Shown: positions 10,564 through 20,756 of the stretch, in pieces
How the letters are laid out: every line of letters starts with the position of its first letter
Position numbering within the stretch: position 1 is the stretch's first letter
NCBI GenBank assembly: GCA_945957385.1
Contig: CAMFKP010000037.1
Coordinates: 1 to 38,660 of the forward strand
Direction of reading: 5' to 3'
From: an uncultured Aeromonadaceae bacterium
GTDB lineage: Bacteria > Pseudomonadota > Gammaproteobacteria > Enterobacterales > Aeromonadaceae
DNA length: 38,660 nt
Notes under the pieces: model-generated
The model's database searches: none
Told to the model about the DNA's origin: nothing
The model's input: only the letters and a program-made list of their open reading frames with translations
Translations under genes and position numbers: made by a program

Positions 10564-12660
10564 ATGGGCTCGAGCTTTTCGCTTACGTCTGGAAGAGAGG
10601 CCCCATTAGGGGCCTCTCTTGATGAGGGCGGCTGCAATTTTGCACTTTGGGCACCGGATGCGACTGCAGCCTGGTTGTGTCTATTTGACGAGCACGAACA
10701 GGAAATCCAGCGTTTTTGCCTGACGGAGCGGCGCGGGCATGTCTGGTATGGTTATGTGCGCGGCATTCGTGCTGGACAACATTATGGCTGGCGTCTGGAG
10801 GGGGAGAATGATCCGGCGCTAGGGTTGCTGTTTGATGTGGATAAGCTCTTGCTTGATCCCTATAGTCGTCAACTCAGTCGTCCGTTGCTGTGGGATGCGG
10901 CGCTGTACGCTGGCGATAGTGAACGCATGATGAGCAAATCCGTCGTCACGGCGGATAGTTTCGACTGGCAAGGGGTCAGTAAACCCGGTTACAGCGATTG
11001 TCAGACCATTCTTTACGAAACTCACGTCAAGGGATTTACCCGTCTGCACCCAGAGGTGCCCGAGCTCTACCGTGGTAAGTATCTAGGGTTGTGCCAACCG
11101 GTCATCATTGATTATCTCAAGCAATTGGGCATCACCACATTACAACTGATGCCGATCGCCAGCTTCATGAGCGAACCGCGACTGGTCGACATGGGGCTGG
11201 TCAATTACTGGGGTTATAACCCGATCTGTTTTATGGCCCCAGATCCGCGTTATGCAGTGAGTGATGCGGTCACCGAATTCAAGACCATGGTACGCGAGCT
11301 GCACCGTGCCGGCATTGAGGTGATTCTGGACGTGGTGTTTAACCACACGGCTGAGGCAGGGGCCGGAGGGCCGCTGCTTTCCTTTAAGGGGATCGACAAC
11401 CGCAGCTATTATGCTTTTGAAAATGGCGGTCACGGGCCGGACTATCAGCGCTACCTGAATGTCGCAGGCTGCGGTAATACGGTGAACGTGGATCATCCGA
11501 TCGTGCTGCGTCTGGTGATGGACAGCCTGCGCTACTGGCTGACCGAGATGCAAGTGGATGGGTTCCGTTTCGACCTGGCAGTCACATTGGCGCGCGAGGG
11601 TAACGAGTTTGATCCCTGTGGCGGTTTCTTCAAAGCCATCATGCAGGATCCGGTGATCAGCCGTGCTCGTCTGGTTGCCGAGCCGTGGGACATAGGACCG
11701 TTTGGCTATCGCTTGGGGCAATTTCCGAGCCAGTGGCATGAGACCAACGACCGTTTTCGCGATACGGTGCGCTCTTATTGGCGGGGGGACACCGGCCGCA
11801 TGGCTGATTTTGCCACCCGTTTGCTCGGTTCACGGGACGTCTTCCCCAAGTCGCACCGTTCCATTCACTCCAGCGTCAATTTCTTGTGTTACCACGATGG
11901 TTTCACGTTGGAGGATCTGGTGAGTTATAACCAGCGCCATAACCAGCCGAATGGAGAGGAAAACCGTGACGGTCATGGCCACAATCTGTCGGCCAATTAT
12001 GGTGTCGAAGGGCCGACGGCCGATTTGCGTATCAGCAGCATGCGCCAGCAACAAAAACGCAACCTGCTGGCCACGCTGTTTCTGGCCCAGGGGATGCCGC
12101 ATATGCTGGCCGGCGATGAAATTGGGCGCACTCAGATGGGAAACAACAACGCTTACTGTCAGGACAACCAGATCAGTTGGCTGAGTTGGGAGTTGCGTGA
12201 GGAGGATGAGCGCTTGTTAGCTTTCGTGCGCAAGCTGATCCGTCTGCGTCGCGATTCAGAGGTGTTTTCTGGTCTTAAGCTGGTGGATGATCACTATTTC
12301 GGCAAACAAAATGCGGTGCATCAAGTTGTCTGGTATCACCCGGATGGCCATGTCCTCTCCGATGGGGACTGGAACTCCCCGGTGTCACAGGTGTTTGTCA
12401 TGGACATCGGTGCTCTGAAGGGCAGTGGCGAGCGTTGGTTGGTGATGTTCAACGCGAGCGGTTATGACATCCACTTCCGTCTGCCGCCGGCCGCAACCGG
12501 CATGGAGTGGGAAGAGGTGATCGATACGGCTGGTCAGGATGGTTTGCCTGTAATTCCAGATGAGCCACAGCGTCAAAAATCGCTGGGGCGAGCCCACTCG
12601 GTCAAGCTGCTGCGGCAACGAAAATGTGAAGTGGCTGTCGTTTCTTCGGTGAAAGGCTGA
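10564..12660 (+). CDS. glgX: Glycogen debranching enzyme (isoamylase type) GlgX
   Basis: A 698-residue GH13 enzyme hydrolysing alpha-1,6 links of limit dextrins. CBM48 occupies about 1-110 and the catalytic barrel follows. The nucleophile is Asp337 in VDGFRFDLA, the acid/base Glu373 in LVAEPWD and the third acid Asp445 in [29 protein letters not shown] is also typical. It is about 40 residues longer than E. coli GlgX (657). The start is supported because [16 protein letters not shown] aligns with the E. coli N terminus. It begins three bases after glgB. A perfect hairpin lies within codons 10-19. Confidence 0.95.
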   Translation: MGSSFSLTSGREAPLGASLDEGGCNFALWAPDATAAWLCLFDEHEQEIQRFCLTERRGHVWYGYVRGIRAGQHYGWRLEGENDPALGLLFDVDKLLLDPYSRQLSRPLLWDAALYAGDSERMMSKSVVTADSFDWQGVSKPGYSDCQTILYETHVKGFTRLHPEVPELYRGKYLGLCQPVIIDYLKQLGITTLQLMPIASFMSEPRLVDMGLVNYWGYNPICFMAPDPRYAVSDAVTEFKTMVRELHRAGIEVILDVVFNHTAEAGAGGPLLSFKGIDNRSYYAFENGGHGPDYQRYLNVAGCGNTVNVDHPIVLRLVMDSLRYWLTEMQVDGFRFDLAVTLAREGNEFDPCGGFFKAIMQDPVISRARLVAEPWDIGPFGYRLGQFPSQWHETNDRFRDTVRSYWRGDTGRMADFATRLLGSRDVFPKSHRSIHSSVNFLCYHDGFTLEDLVSYNQRHNQPNGEENRDGHGHNLSANYGVEGPTADLRISSMRQQQKRNLLATLFLAQGMPHMLAGDEIGRTQMGNNNAYCQDNQISWLSWELREEDERLLAFVRKLIRLRRDSEVFSGLKLVDDHYFGKQNAVHQVVWYHPDGHVLSDGDWNSPVSQVFVMDIGALKGSGERWLVMFNASGYDIHFRLPPAATGMEWEEVIDTAGQDGLPVIPDEPQRQKSLGRAHSVKLLRQRKCEVAVVSSVKG
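10593..10620 (+). repeat. Perfect inverted repeat inside the glgX 5' coding region
   Basis: AAGAGAGGCCCC - ATTA - GGGGCCTCTCTT is a 12-bp perfect stem with a four-base loop, starting 29 bases after the glgX start codon. It encodes the conserved APLGA segment, so it is real coding sequence. As RNA it would be a very stable structure at the start of the gene. Confidence 0.85.
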
Positions 12661-12686
12661 GTCAGCCCTCGGCTTTCGGTATAGTT

Positions 12687-12714
12687 GTTACAACTTGATA
12701 ACAAGAGTTGTAAC
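12687..12714 (+). promoter_or_regulatory. Inverted repeat immediately upstream of msrB
   Basis: GTTACAACT (12687-12695) and AGTTGTAAC (12706-12714) are perfect 9-bp arms with a 10-base spacer ending one base before the msrB ATG. A TATAGT hexamer just before it (about 12680) could be a -10. It may be an operator or a hairpin that hides the ribosome site. Confidence 0.55.
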
Positions 12715-12715
12715 C

Positions 12716-13105
12716 ATGGTAACAAAAGAGACGGCTCACTGGCGGGAAACCCTGAGTGACGAGGCGTACCGCGTCTGTTGGGAGAAGGGCACTGAGGCGC
12801 CATTTTCTGGCGCCTTGCTGCATAATCGGGCGACGGGTGAATATCACTGTGTCTGCTGCGGAAATTCGCTGTTTGATTCCAACCACAAGTTTGATGCCGG
12901 GTGTGGCTGGCCGAGTTTTGATGCCGCGCGACCAGGCGCTGTGCGCTATGAGCGTGATAAATCCCATGGCATGGTGCGTACCGAGATATTGTGCAATAAC
13001 TGTGGTGCTCATTTAGGACATGTGTTCGATGACGGACCGACCGAAACCGGGTTGCGCTACTGTGTGAACAGTGTGGCGATGCAGTTTGAAAAAAAGGAGC
13101 CTTAG
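12716..13105 (+). CDS. msrB: Peptide-methionine (R)-S-oxide reductase
   Basis: A 129-residue cytoplasmic repair enzyme that reduces methionine-R-sulfoxide in proteins. The zinc-binding pairs are CVCCGNSLF and [19 protein letters not shown] is the substrate pocket, and the catalytic Cys is in [11 protein letters not shown]. The frame reaches back to a TTG at 12695, but that would include half of the inverted repeat; the ATG at 12716 starts the family-typical MVTKE. It is in the same direction as glgX, 55 bases behind, and ends in a strong terminator. Confidence 0.95.
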   Translation: MVTKETAHWRETLSDEAYRVCWEKGTEAPFSGALLHNRATGEYHCVCCGNSLFDSNHKFDAGCGWPSFDAARPGAVRYERDKSHGMVRTEILCNNCGAHLGHVFDDGPTETGLRYCVNSVAMQFEKKEP

Positions 13106-13120
13106 GGCTCCTTTTTTTTT
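13094..13120. terminator. Terminator shared by msrB and ansA
   Basis: The stem AAAAAGGAGC/GCTCCTTTTT encloses the end of msrB, with a run of ten T. The A run on the other side provides T for the converging ansA transcript. Confidence 0.9.
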
Positions 13121-13136
13121 CGGCCGGGATAGCGAG

Positions 13137-14147
13137 TTAAGGCGTCAGTTCACCGCGCAGCGAACGCTGCATCAGTTGGCGGATAAGTGGACTCTCCAGG
13201 CCCTGGCTGAGCAGAAAGTGCAGTTTGGTCAGTGCCGCTTCCGTCGTCATGTCATAACCGGAGATCACTCCCGCCTCGGCCAGTGCATTGCCCGTGGCGT
13301 AGCCCCCCATATTGACCTTACCGCGCAGACACTGGCTCAGATTGACGATGATCACGCCGCGTGCGGACGCGTCGCGTAACTGGGTCAATAGTCGCGGATC
13401 CTGAGGTGCGTTACCGACGCCATAGGTCAACAGAATCAATGCCTTGACGGGTTGTTGCAGCAAGTTGGCAATCACCTCGAATGAGATCCCCGGATACAGG
13501 GTCACCACCCCGATCGGCTGTGGCCGGATCGGATGCAGCTGCAGTGGTCGGTTGCTCGGGTGGCCCAGTTCTCCGCCATGTAACTCGATATGGATACCGG
13601 CCTCCAGCAGTGGGGGAAAATCCGGAGAGTCGAAGGCCTGGAAGCCGTCGGCGTCGACCTTGGTGGTGCGATTGCCACGAAACAGCTGGTTGTTGAAAAA
13701 CAGCGTCACTTCATGGATGGGGTAATTGGCTGCCAGATAGAGGGCGTTGAGCAGGTTTTGCTGGCCGTCGGAGCGCAACTCGGCCAGCGGGATCTGCGAG
13801 CCGGTGATGATCACGGGTTTACCCAGATCTTCGAGCATGAAGGAGAGTGCCGAGGCGGTAAACGACATGGTATCCGTGCCATGCAATACCACGAAACCGT
13901 CATAGGCGTCGTAGTGAGCGCGGATGTCTTCGGCGATGCGTTGCCAATCGGCCGGCGTCATGTCCGAGGAGTCGATCAGCGGTGCATATTCGTGGATGAA
14001 ATAATCCGGCATCTCGGCACGGTGAAACTCCGGCATGCCTTGCAGGCACTGTTGCATGAAACCTGGTGCCGGCACATAGCCCTGCTCTGAACGTTGCATG
14101 CCGATGGTACCGCCGGTATAGGCGATATAGATGCGTTTCTTGTTCAC
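13137..14147 (-). CDS. ansA: Type I (cytoplasmic) L-asparaginase
   Basis: A 336-residue enzyme converting asparagine to aspartate and ammonia. The first active-site threonine is in AYTGGTIGM (Thr14) and the second motif is VVLHGTDTMSFTASALSFM. There is no signal peptide, and the length matches E. coli AnsA (338), so it is the low-affinity cytoplasmic form. The start is GTG, with AGAGG about eight bases upstream. It is downstream of sppA on the same strand, the E. coli order, but here separated by 365 bases containing hairpins, so it probably also has its own promoter. Confidence 0.95.
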   Translation of the reverse strand: MNKKRIYIAYTGGTIGMQRSEQGYVPAPGFMQQCLQGMPEFHRAEMPDYFIHEYAPLIDSSDMTPADWQRIAEDIRAHYDAYDGFVVLHGTDTMSFTASALSFMLEDLGKPVIITGSQIPLAELRSDGQQNLLNALYLAANYPIHEVTLFFNNQLFRGNRTTKVDADGFQAFDSPDFPPLLEAGIHIELHGGELGHPSNRPLQLHPIRPQPIGVVTLYPGISFEVIANLLQQPVKALILLTYGVGNAPQDPRLLTQLRDASARGVIIVNLSQCLRGKVNMGGYATGNALAEAGVISGYDMTTEAALTKLHFLLSQGLESPLIRQLMQRSLRGELTP

Positions 14148-14438
14148 CGTAAATACCTCTCAAGAGCAGTCGGGCGTCGATTATACGAAAGAGACGAGGC
14201 CCTGACCAAGCTTTGTCAGAGATGGGTTGTGTGCCGATGATTAATTACCTGTTAACGATGACAGTGGCCGGGAAATAATATGGACGTGTTGTCGCTATTA
14301 ATTGACTAAAGGTTGACCGCAACATCGAAATAATATCATCCGTCGATGATGAAATGATGTACTCAATTGAATATTAAAGAAAATTTTATTATCCGATGCT
14401 GGATTGGTTATTCGTTATTGTCGAGCAGAGGGGCGTGA

Positions 14439-14468
14439 AATAGCGTTAACTGTGCGGCTAACGCTATT
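14439..14468 (-). repeat. Second hairpin downstream of sppA
   Basis: AATAGCGTTA / TAACGCTATT are perfect 10-bp arms with a 10-base loop, 12 bases beyond the first hairpin. It has no T run. It may be a backup terminator or an mRNA end stabiliser. Confidence 0.5.
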
Positions 14469-14480
14469 AATTTAAATAGA

Positions 14481-14505
14481 TGGGTGAGCGATTAGCGCTC
14501 ACCCA
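14481..14505 (-). terminator. Probable sppA terminator hairpin
   Basis: TGGGTGAGCG - ATTAG - CGCTCACCCA has a perfect 10-bp stem starting 8 bases after the sppA stop codon. On the minus strand it is followed by ATCTATTTAAATT, a poor T run, so termination may be partial. Confidence 0.6.
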
Positions 14506-14512
14506 CGGCCGA

Positions 14513-16348
14513 TTAAGGGGCCGAAATCGGGGCTAACAGGTACTGTCCTTGCGGATCATCCAGACTCTCGACCTGTTTGATAATCGGACGCCCGGCATCG
14601 AGCCACTGCGCCAGCCAACGCTCGCTCTGAGTGCCAAACAACAGGGCACTGCGCTGCATGAATTGGCGTAATAACTTCTGCGCCGGCGGCAATTCCGGTT
14701 CGACGTTGACCAAATCGTAGGTGTCGAGCTTGGCCAGCCGCGCTGCGGCTGCAATTGCTTCATCGACCCCACCCAGCTCATCCACCAGACCTAATGCCTT
14801 GGCATCGCTGCCGGTCCAGACACGGCCCTGGGCCACTTTGTCTACGGCAGCGACGGACATTTTGCGGCTCGCGGCGACCAACGAGATGAAGCGCTGATAG
14901 GTGTTATCGATGTTCATCTGGATCACGCGCTGTACATGTTCCGGTAATGGCCGGCTCGGATCGATACCGGCAAAATCGGTGGTGGCGATGCCATCGCTGT
15001 GGATACCGACGTAGGCCAGCGCCTTTTCAACACTGGCGAACAAGCCAAACACCCCGATCGAGCCGGTCAGAGTTGTCGGCTCGGCAAAAATACGATCCGC
15101 TGCCGTGGCCATCCAGTAACCGCCCGAGGCGGCCAGACTGCCCATAGTGACGATGACGGGCTTGCCTTTGGCCTTGATGGCATCGAGTTCGGTACGGATC
15201 TGTTCTGCGGCAAATGCGCTGCCACCGGGGCTGTCGATGCGCAACACCAACGCCTTGATTTGATCATCCTTGGCCACTTGCCGTAGCAGATCGCTCAGGG
15301 TGTCTCCCCCTATGCTGCCGGCGGGTTGTTTGCCGTTTTGGATGGTTCCGGAGGCGACGATCCAGGCAATCTGCGGGTGGCCATGTGTGGCGTAGGGATC
15401 GGGCAACTGATTGACATAATCGGCCAGCAGCACATGACGGAAGCCGGGCTCGTCGTCACTGGCACCGGCAAATTTGACGATGTCGGCCAGGCGCGCATCC
15501 CGCACGGCCAGATGATCGACCAGTTTCTGTTCGGCGGCGTATTGAGCGGCGTTGCCGTTGGCGGCGCCGAGTCGGGAGAGCAGTTGATCTTTATCCGGCG
15601 AGACGACATCGGCCGCCAGATGACGCGCCTTGGCGACATCGCTGACGTAGTAATGCCACATCTGATCCAGCCAGCGGCCATTGGCTTCGCGGGCTTCGGG
15701 CGACATGTCGTCCCGGGTAAAGGGTTCGACAAACGACTTATAGGTGCCGACGCGGAACACATGGGGGGTGATGTTGAATTTGTCGAGTGCGGACTTGTAG
15801 TAGAGGTTATAGAGGCCGAAGCCCTGCAGCAGTACAGCACCGGCCGGGTCGAGCAGAATCCGATCGGCATGGGCCGCTAGCAGGTACTGGTGTTGTTGGA
15901 AATAGCTACCGGTGGCAACGACCGGCTTGCCACTTTGCCGGAAGCGATCCAGGGCGTCGGCGATGCGTACCAGTTTGCCGAGGTTACTTGGCTGCAGATC
16001 CTGCAGCGACAAGACGACCCCCTTGATGCGATCGTCACTGCACGCGGCATTGAGTGCGCGGACCACATCGTTGACCAGCGTTTCCTGCGGTGGTTCATCA
16101 CTGTTGAGCCAGCTACGCAGCAACTGTCCGGACGCTTCGTCCTCACTGAGTTGATCGACCAGTTGGCCGGAGAGGTTCAATACCAGGGCGCCTTCAACCG
16201 GCGGTGCTTTCTCCTCGTGGCTCAGGGCGATCACTACCACCAACACCAGTAGTAGAAACAGCACGTTCAGAATCAACAGGCGGGTAAAGTTCAGCAGCTT
16301 CCAACAGGTTTGTAGCAGCCATTTGAAGGGGCGTAATAGGGGCGACAT
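14513..16348 (-). CDS. sppA: Signal peptide peptidase SppA, 67K type
   Basis: A 611-residue inner-membrane serine protease that degrades cleaved signal peptides in the periplasm. A single N-terminal membrane helix (about 20-42, [19 protein letters not shown]) is followed by two S49 domains. The Ser/Lys dyad is Lys204 in [11 protein letters not shown] of the first domain and Ser408 in [10 protein letters not shown] of the second. The frame extends 26 codons upstream, but the ATG at 16348 has AGGA at correct spacing and gives an N terminus like E. coli SppA (618 residues). A small ORF with its own ribosome site ends 75 bases upstream and may be co-transcribed. Confidence 0.95.
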   Translation of the reverse strand: MSPLLRPFKWLLQTCWKLLNFTRLLILNVLFLLLVLVVVIALSHEEKAPPVEGALVLNLSGQLVDQLSEDEASGQLLRSWLNSDEPPQETLVNDVVRALNAACSDDRIKGVVLSLQDLQPSNLGKLVRIADALDRFRQSGKPVVATGSYFQQHQYLLAAHADRILLDPAGAVLLQGFGLYNLYYKSALDKFNITPHVFRVGTYKSFVEPFTRDDMSPEAREANGRWLDQMWHYYVSDVAKARHLAADVVSPDKDQLLSRLGAANGNAAQYAAEQKLVDHLAVRDARLADIVKFAGASDDEPGFRHVLLADYVNQLPDPYATHGHPQIAWIVASGTIQNGKQPAGSIGGDTLSDLLRQVAKDDQIKALVLRIDSPGGSAFAAEQIRTELDAIKAKGKPVIVTMGSLAASGGYWMATAADRIFAEPTTLTGSIGVFGLFASVEKALAYVGIHSDGIATTDFAGIDPSRPLPEHVQRVIQMNIDNTYQRFISLVAASRKMSVAAVDKVAQGRVWTGSDAKALGLVDELGGVDEAIAAAARLAKLDTYDLVNVEPELPPAQKLLRQFMQRSALLFGTQSERWLAQWLDAGRPIIKQVESLDDPQGQYLLAPISAP

Positions 16349-16422
16349 GGGGAGTCCTATCTCACAGCACGGGCAACCATTATGCGATGGGGGCGAATAA
16401 ATACCAAGGACGCGTTTGCGAC

Positions 16423-16605
16423 TCATCGCTTGCTGTCTGGTGGCGCCTCCTTGGCTAGCCAGTGGCGCAATACAGCCAGGAACCGAGCCGGTTGTTGCTC
16501 AAGTAGCTGCTGCAGGGCTGCACGCTCGGCAGCACTGAGCGTCTGGCGTTGCAGCCAACGAGATAACAGCGGGTCATGGTTGGTTTGCTTGCCGGGTGCT
16601 TTCAT
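16423..16605 (-). CDS. Small conserved-looking protein upstream of sppA (unknown)
   Basis: A 60-residue basic, helix-rich, glutamine- and arginine-rich polypeptide without Cys, membrane segment or signal peptide. The ATG is preceded by AACAGGAG, a strong ribosome site nine bases away, and the reading frame keeps the GC-rich codon pattern of the chromosome. It lies in the sppA direction, ending 75 bases before sppA, and its start is 57 bases from the divergent nitroreductase gene, so it would be first in an sppA transcript. I do not recognise the family. E. coli has no annotated counterpart at this place to my knowledge. Confidence 0.6.
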   Translation of the reverse strand: MKAPGKQTNHDPLLSRWLQRQTLSAAERAALQQLLEQQPARFLAVLRHWLAKEAPPDSKR

Positions 16606-16662
16606 GGATACTGCTCCTGTTATCTAGTTGTAAACGTGGCGAAAGTGAACAAGGAGATCAGG

Positions 16663-17211
16663 ATGGATGCACTGACATTATTGTTGCAACGACACTCGGT
16701 TGGCCAGTTGACTGCGCCGGCGCCTACTGGCGAGGCATTGCAGTCGATTCTGCGCGCCGGTTTGCGGGCCCCGGATCATGGTGGTTTGCATCCGTGGCGT
16801 TTTATTTTGGCAGCGGACTCGGGACGTGAACGGCTTGGCGCGTTGCTGGCGGATGCGGCATTGGCGGCGGGCGAAAGCGCGGAGAGCATCGCCAAGGCGC
16901 GACAGGCCCCCCTGCGTGCACCCTTGGTCATCACAGTGGTGGCCCGCGTGGTCGAACATCCGAAAGTGCCGCCGTTGGAGCAGCAGCTCTCGGCGGGGTG
17001 TGCCGTGATGGCGATGCAGATGGCGGCGCAAGCCTTGGGTTTTGGTGGCATTTGGCGCTCCGGCCCATTAATGTTCGAGCGCAGCCTGCATCAGGCCTTG
17101 GGGTTGGCGCCACAGGACCAGATCGTCGGCTTTCTTTACCTTGGCACGCCGTTAGCGCAGACACGACGCGAACCCTATGCCGATCTGGCGGCCCATGTCA
17201 GTTATCTGTAG
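16663..17211 (+). CDS. ydjA: YdjA-type FMN nitroreductase family protein
   Basis: A 182-residue compact member of the nitroreductase fold, probably a homodimeric FMN oxidoreductase. It aligns over its whole length with E. coli YdjA (183): MDAL start, [49 protein letters not shown] and [10 protein letters not shown]. The frame runs upstream to 16576, but AAGGAG eight bases before the ATG at 16663 decides the start. It is divergent from sppA, as in E. coli. The physiological substrate is unknown in the family. Confidence 0.92.
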   Translation: MDALTLLLQRHSVGQLTAPAPTGEALQSILRAGLRAPDHGGLHPWRFILAADSGRERLGALLADAALAAGESAESIAKARQAPLRAPLVITVVARVVEHPKVPPLEQQLSAGCAVMAMQMAAQALGFGGIWRSGPLMFERSLHQALGLAPQDQIVGFLYLGTPLAQTRREPYADLAAHVSYL

Positions 17212-17340
17212 GTAAGGTTTTTGAGTTATATCAGCCGGTTGCTTTTATAACCAAAGGCAATTTGTTATGCGCTTTGTCGCTTGATCCAGCGCGGTGAAAC
17301 AGGCAAGGTGGCAGCCTGTTCCCGCAGCCACTTTTCTCCC

Positions 17341-18240
17341 ATGCCGACACGCACCACTGCTTCTGATTTTGCCCTGTTGGTCGGCCTTTGGCTGGTGTGG
17401 GGATATAGCTGGATCGCCAGCAAGATAGGGCTTGAATTTGCCTCACCGCTCCAGATGGCGGCATACCGCCTGTTGCTGGCGGTGCTGATCTTGGGAGCCC
17501 TGCTGTGGTGGCGTCGGCGTCGCTGGTGCTTGCCACCGCTGTGGCCGACACTCTGGCTGGGTCTCACTCAGACGACGGGGTTTACGCTGCTATCGACGCT
17601 CGCATTGTTACAGGCTGGCACCGGTAAGGTGACGATCCTCTGCTATACGATGCCATTTTGGACTCTGGTACTGGCGCGTCTGTTCCTGCGTGAACATCTG
17701 CGCGGCATTCAATGGTTGGCGGTCGGGCTGGCGTTGGCCGGACTGGTCTGTGTGTTGTCACCATGGCAAGCAGGGGGCCGCTGGCAAGGCGAGGTACTGG
17801 CGTTGGCGGCGGGACTGGCGTGGGCCATCTCGGCCATCATCGCCAAACGCATGCGCGAGCAGCATCAGGTAGATACCCTGGCGCTGACATTCTGGCAGTT
17901 GTTGTTCGGGGTGATCCCGTTGTTGCTACTGACGCTGCTGCTACCGCAGCCGAAGATTGATTGGCAGCCGACTTTCGTGCTGATCCTGGTGTTCAATGGC
18001 TGTGTCGCCGCCGGGCTCGGTTGGTTGGTGTGGCTGCACCTGCTATCGCGCCTTTCGGCGGGCACGGCGGGTTTGAATGTGCTGGCGATCCCGGCTGTCG
18101 CGCTGGTGTTTGCCTGGTGGCAACTGGGGGATTTGCCGGCCTTTTCCGAATGGATTGGAATCACGCTGATCGCGGTGGCTCTGGGGTTGCTGGCAACGCT
18201 GAATTATCTGTACGAGCGTCAGTCCCTGGCTGTTCAGTGA
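17341..18240 (+). CDS. EamA/DMT-family inner-membrane transporter
   Basis: About 299 residues with ten predicted membrane helices arranged as two repeated five-helix EamA units. Short motifs typical of the family are WGYSWIASKIGLEFASPLQM in helix 1 and LREHLRGIQWLAVGLALAG between the halves. Relatives export amino acids or other small metabolites; the substrate is not predictable. The frame extends to a TTG at 17281, but the ATG at 17341 places the N terminus just before helix 1, which suits the family. No clear ribosome site is visible for either. It ends one base before the stop of the convergent binding-protein gene, so the two 3' ends abut. Confidence 0.88.
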   Translation: MPTRTTASDFALLVGLWLVWGYSWIASKIGLEFASPLQMAAYRLLLAVLILGALLWWRRRRWCLPPLWPTLWLGLTQTTGFTLLSTLALLQAGTGKVTILCYTMPFWTLVLARLFLREHLRGIQWLAVGLALAGLVCVLSPWQAGGRWQGEVLALAAGLAWAISAIIAKRMREQHQVDTLALTFWQLLFGVIPLLLLTLLLPQPKIDWQPTFVLILVFNGCVAAGLGWLVWLHLLSRLSAGTAGLNVLAIPAVALVFAWWQLGDLPAFSEWIGITLIAVALGLLATLNYLYERQSLAVQ

Positions 18241-19251
18241 TCAGGGCAGCCAGCGTGTTTTGTCACGGATCTTCTGCGGTAATTGTAACGTGCTGCTGCG
18301 CAGGGCACTGCGGCTGAAGACATACTCGCCGCGTTCGGCGGTCCGTGGGGCCAGGCTCTGTGCCGGGCGGCCAGAGTCGAGAATGGCCAGCACCTGATCG
18401 GCGGCGACATCCCCCTGTTCTGCGCCGCTGAGCACCAGTCCACCAATGGCTTTGCCTTCGCCAATACTGAAATCCCAGAAACCAAAGAGCGGCTTCTGCG
18501 CTTGACGGCCGGTCCAGCCGATGACGGTTTCAGGTAATACATACTGACCCTGATCGTCATGCAGCGTGTGATATAGGCCGACGAAGATCATATCTGTGCC
18601 ATCACGGTTGGCCTGGGTCACAGCCTCTTGCCACAGGCTATAGCTGCCGAGCAGCTTGATCTCGACGGTAAGATTACCGAGTTTAAGCTCGGTCTGGTTG
18701 CGAAATTCCTCTTCCACTGCCGTCACCGAGACATCACTGGAGTCAAAAAGCACCAAGGCTTTGCGTGCGGCTGGGATCATTTCGGCCATCTCGCGGATAT
18801 TGCGTTTCATCAATGGCCGTTCCAGGACGCCGGTCAGGTTGGGGAGTCCGTACAGGTTGTTACGTCTGGGGTTATCATTCATGCCCAGATAGACCACAGG
18901 GGTGCCATTACCGGCAATTCGGCGAGCCAGCAGCGTGATGGCAATGTCATCGCCGATGACGACCAGATCCGGCTTGCTTTGCTGGTAGTACTGCCAGATT
19001 TTTTCAGCTTCAATATCAAACAGTTCACGTGGTATCCGTTTGGTATCAAGGTAACGGAAGGTGAGATGGTGACGGGGCTCGAGACGTTGTTTCAGGGCTT
19101 GCAGGTAGCTGGCGTCCCAGGGGTGTGACGGCTCATAACTCTCCACAACCAATATCTCGGCGGCCAGCAATGGCGAAAGAGTGGTCACACAGCAAAACAG
19201 AAGCACACACAAGGCCCGCAGCACGCTCGCACTCCATGGAGTCACCGACAT
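18241..19251 (-). CDS. Periplasmic ABC-type substrate-binding protein (TrpX/YtrF-like, DUF534 type)
   Basis: A 336-residue exported protein. The signal peptide covers about 1-31, with a hydrophobic core LRALCVLLFCCVTTLSPLLAA and probable cleavage before EILVVESY. The mature part has the two-lobed ABC sugar/amino-acid-type binding fold pattern, with VVYLGMNDNPRR and ALVLFDSSDVSV. No permease or ATPase genes are beside it, so it is an orphan. In aeromonads and vibrios such orphans can serve as partners of membrane sensors. The start ATG lacks a good ribosome site and overlaps an AGATATCT palindrome just upstream. The family call is moderate and the ligand is unknown. Confidence 0.7.
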   Translation of the reverse strand: MSVTPWSASVLRALCVLLFCCVTTLSPLLAAEILVVESYEPSHPWDASYLQALKQRLEPRHHLTFRYLDTKRIPRELFDIEAEKIWQYYQQSKPDLVVIGDDIAITLLARRIAGNGTPVVYLGMNDNPRRNNLYGLPNLTGVLERPLMKRNIREMAEMIPAARKALVLFDSSDVSVTAVEEEFRNQTELKLGNLTVEIKLLGSYSLWQEAVTQANRDGTDMIFVGLYHTLHDDQGQYVLPETVIGWTGRQAQKPLFGFWDFSIGEGKAIGGLVLSGAEQGDVAADQVLAILDSGRPAQSLAPRTAERGEYVFSRSALRSSTLQLPQKIRDKTRWLP

Positions 19252-19284
19252 TCAGATATCTGTGATAGCAAATTCACGTTGCGG

Positions 19285-20664
19285 TTACCTTGCGTCGCTT
19301 CGCGTTGCCGGTTTTTTACCCGCGTCGAGGTGAGTTTCTGTGACTTCGACAATGACTTCACCCCGGTGCAGACGGGTCGTCAGCCGTTCCCCAATCTGAA
19401 CTTGTCGAGCATCAATGACAACCTCGCCATGAGCGCGTTGGGTAATGCTGTAGCCACGAGACAGGGTGGCGAGCGGACTGATGGCATTCAGCCGGGTCAG
19501 CGTCAGTCCGAGTGCGTGCTGACGCATTTCGTGGTGCCGTGTTTGAGCCTGCCGCAGGCGATGTTCCAGTCGCTCGAGACGATGCGCGGCGTCGCGCAGC
19601 GCTTGTTGCGGATCTTGCAGTCGTAAACGCTGCTGCAGCGTTTGGAGCTGTAAGCCCAGGCGTTGTCGCTGCGTCTCTGGTTGTCGTTGCAGCCGCGCTG
19701 CCAGCTCATCCAGGCGCTGCTGTCGCTGTTCCAGACGACGTTGCGGATGGAGATGGCTCAGTTTCATCTCCAGCAATTGCAGGCTGTGTCGTAGCGCATG
19801 TTGGTGACGTAACCAACCCTGCTGCAAGCGACTGGTCAGTTGCAACAGGCGTTGTTGCATTTCCCGTTGATCCGGGCTGACCAGCTCAGCCGCGGCGGAG
19901 GGGGTGGGGGCGCGCAGGTCGGCGGCAAAATCGGCCAGGGTCACATCGCTTTCATGGCCAACGGCACTGACTACCGGCAACGTGCTGGCAGCGATGGCGC
20001 GTACCAGTGCTTCGTCATTAAACGCGGCAAGATCCTCGCTGGCTCCGCCGCCACGACCAAGGATGAGCACATCACACTCCTGACGCCGGTTAGCGCAAGC
20101 CAGTGCCGAGATGAGGTGTGCCGGCGCCTGTTCGCCCTGTACTTGCGCCGGGTAGAGGATCACCGGGATCTCGGGCGCTCGGCGCCCCAACACCGTCAAC
20201 AGGTCGTGGATGGCGGCACCCGTGGGTGAGGTGATGAGTCCAATCGCACGCGGTAGTGCTGGTAACGCGCGCTTGCGCTCGCTGGCAAACAGCCCTTCGG
20301 CCTGCAATCGCTGCTTGAGCTGCTCCAGTTGTAATTGCTGCATACCGGCACCGGCCGGACGCATGCTCTCCAGCACCAGCTGATATTCACCTCTGGGCTC
20401 GTACAGCGAAAGGCGGGCTTGCACCAGCACTTGCATGCCATCTTGCGGCCGAAAGCTGACGCGGCGATTGTTGCCGCGAAACATGGCACAACGAACTTGC
20501 GCGCCGGCATCTTTCAACGTCAGGTACCAGTGTCCTGAACTGTGCAGGGTAAGATTGGAAATTTCGCCGACTAACCACACCAGTCCCATCTCCTGCTCCA
20601 GCAGTATCCGCACCGTACTATTGAGACGACTGACGGTGAAAATCGTTTGCGAGCTAGTGGTCAC
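19285..20664 (-). CDS. xseA: Exodeoxyribonuclease VII large subunit
   Basis: A 459-residue catalytic subunit of exonuclease VII, which degrades single-stranded DNA from both ends in repair. The N-terminal OB fold (about 1-100) contains VWLVGEISNLTLHSSGHWY. The catalytic region has GLITSPTGAAIHDLLTVLGRRAP and the GRGGGASEDLAAFND and SAVGHESDVTLADFAADLRAPTPSAA blocks. A long glutamine- and arginine-rich coiled coil (about 280-400) follows. The length equals that of E. coli XseA (456). The start is GTG, with GAGGA upstream. It is divergent from guaB, as in E. coli; xseB is not in the window. Confidence 0.96.
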   Translation of the reverse strand: MTTSSQTIFTVSRLNSTVRILLEQEMGLVWLVGEISNLTLHSSGHWYLTLKDAGAQVRCAMFRGNNRRVSFRPQDGMQVLVQARLSLYEPRGEYQLVLESMRPAGAGMQQLQLEQLKQRLQAEGLFASERKRALPALPRAIGLITSPTGAAIHDLLTVLGRRAPEIPVILYPAQVQGEQAPAHLISALACANRRQECDVLILGRGGGASEDLAAFNDEALVRAIAASTLPVVSAVGHESDVTLADFAADLRAPTPSAAAELVSPDQREMQQRLLQLTSRLQQGWLRHQHALRHSLQLLEMKLSHLHPQRRLEQRQQRLDELAARLQRQPETQRQRLGLQLQTLQQRLRLQDPQQALRDAAHRLERLEHRLRQAQTRHHEMRQHALGLTLTRLNAISPLATLSRGYSITQRAHGEVVIDARQVQIGERLTTRLHRGEVIVEVTETHLDAGKKPATRSDAR

Positions 20665-20756
20665 GGCACGTTTCCTCGGCGACGGGAGAGGGGACGAATT
20701 ATCGGGTTCCGCTGCGAGCCTGCAAAGGCTTTTCGTAAAAAAACTACAAAAAGAGC

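Larger units (their letters stand above)
14148..14512. other. sppA-ansA intergenic region
   Basis: No gene is seen in 365 AT-rich bases. The sppA-proximal part carries two neighbouring hairpins (14481-14505 and 14439-14468). The rest presumably carries the ansA promoter, which I could not place confidently. Confidence 0.5.

Noticed and set aside
20722..20736. PurR-box-like sequence near the guaB promoter (GCAAAGGCTTTTCGT)
   Set aside because: The two halves are out of register by one base relative to the PurR consensus, so no operator is claimed.
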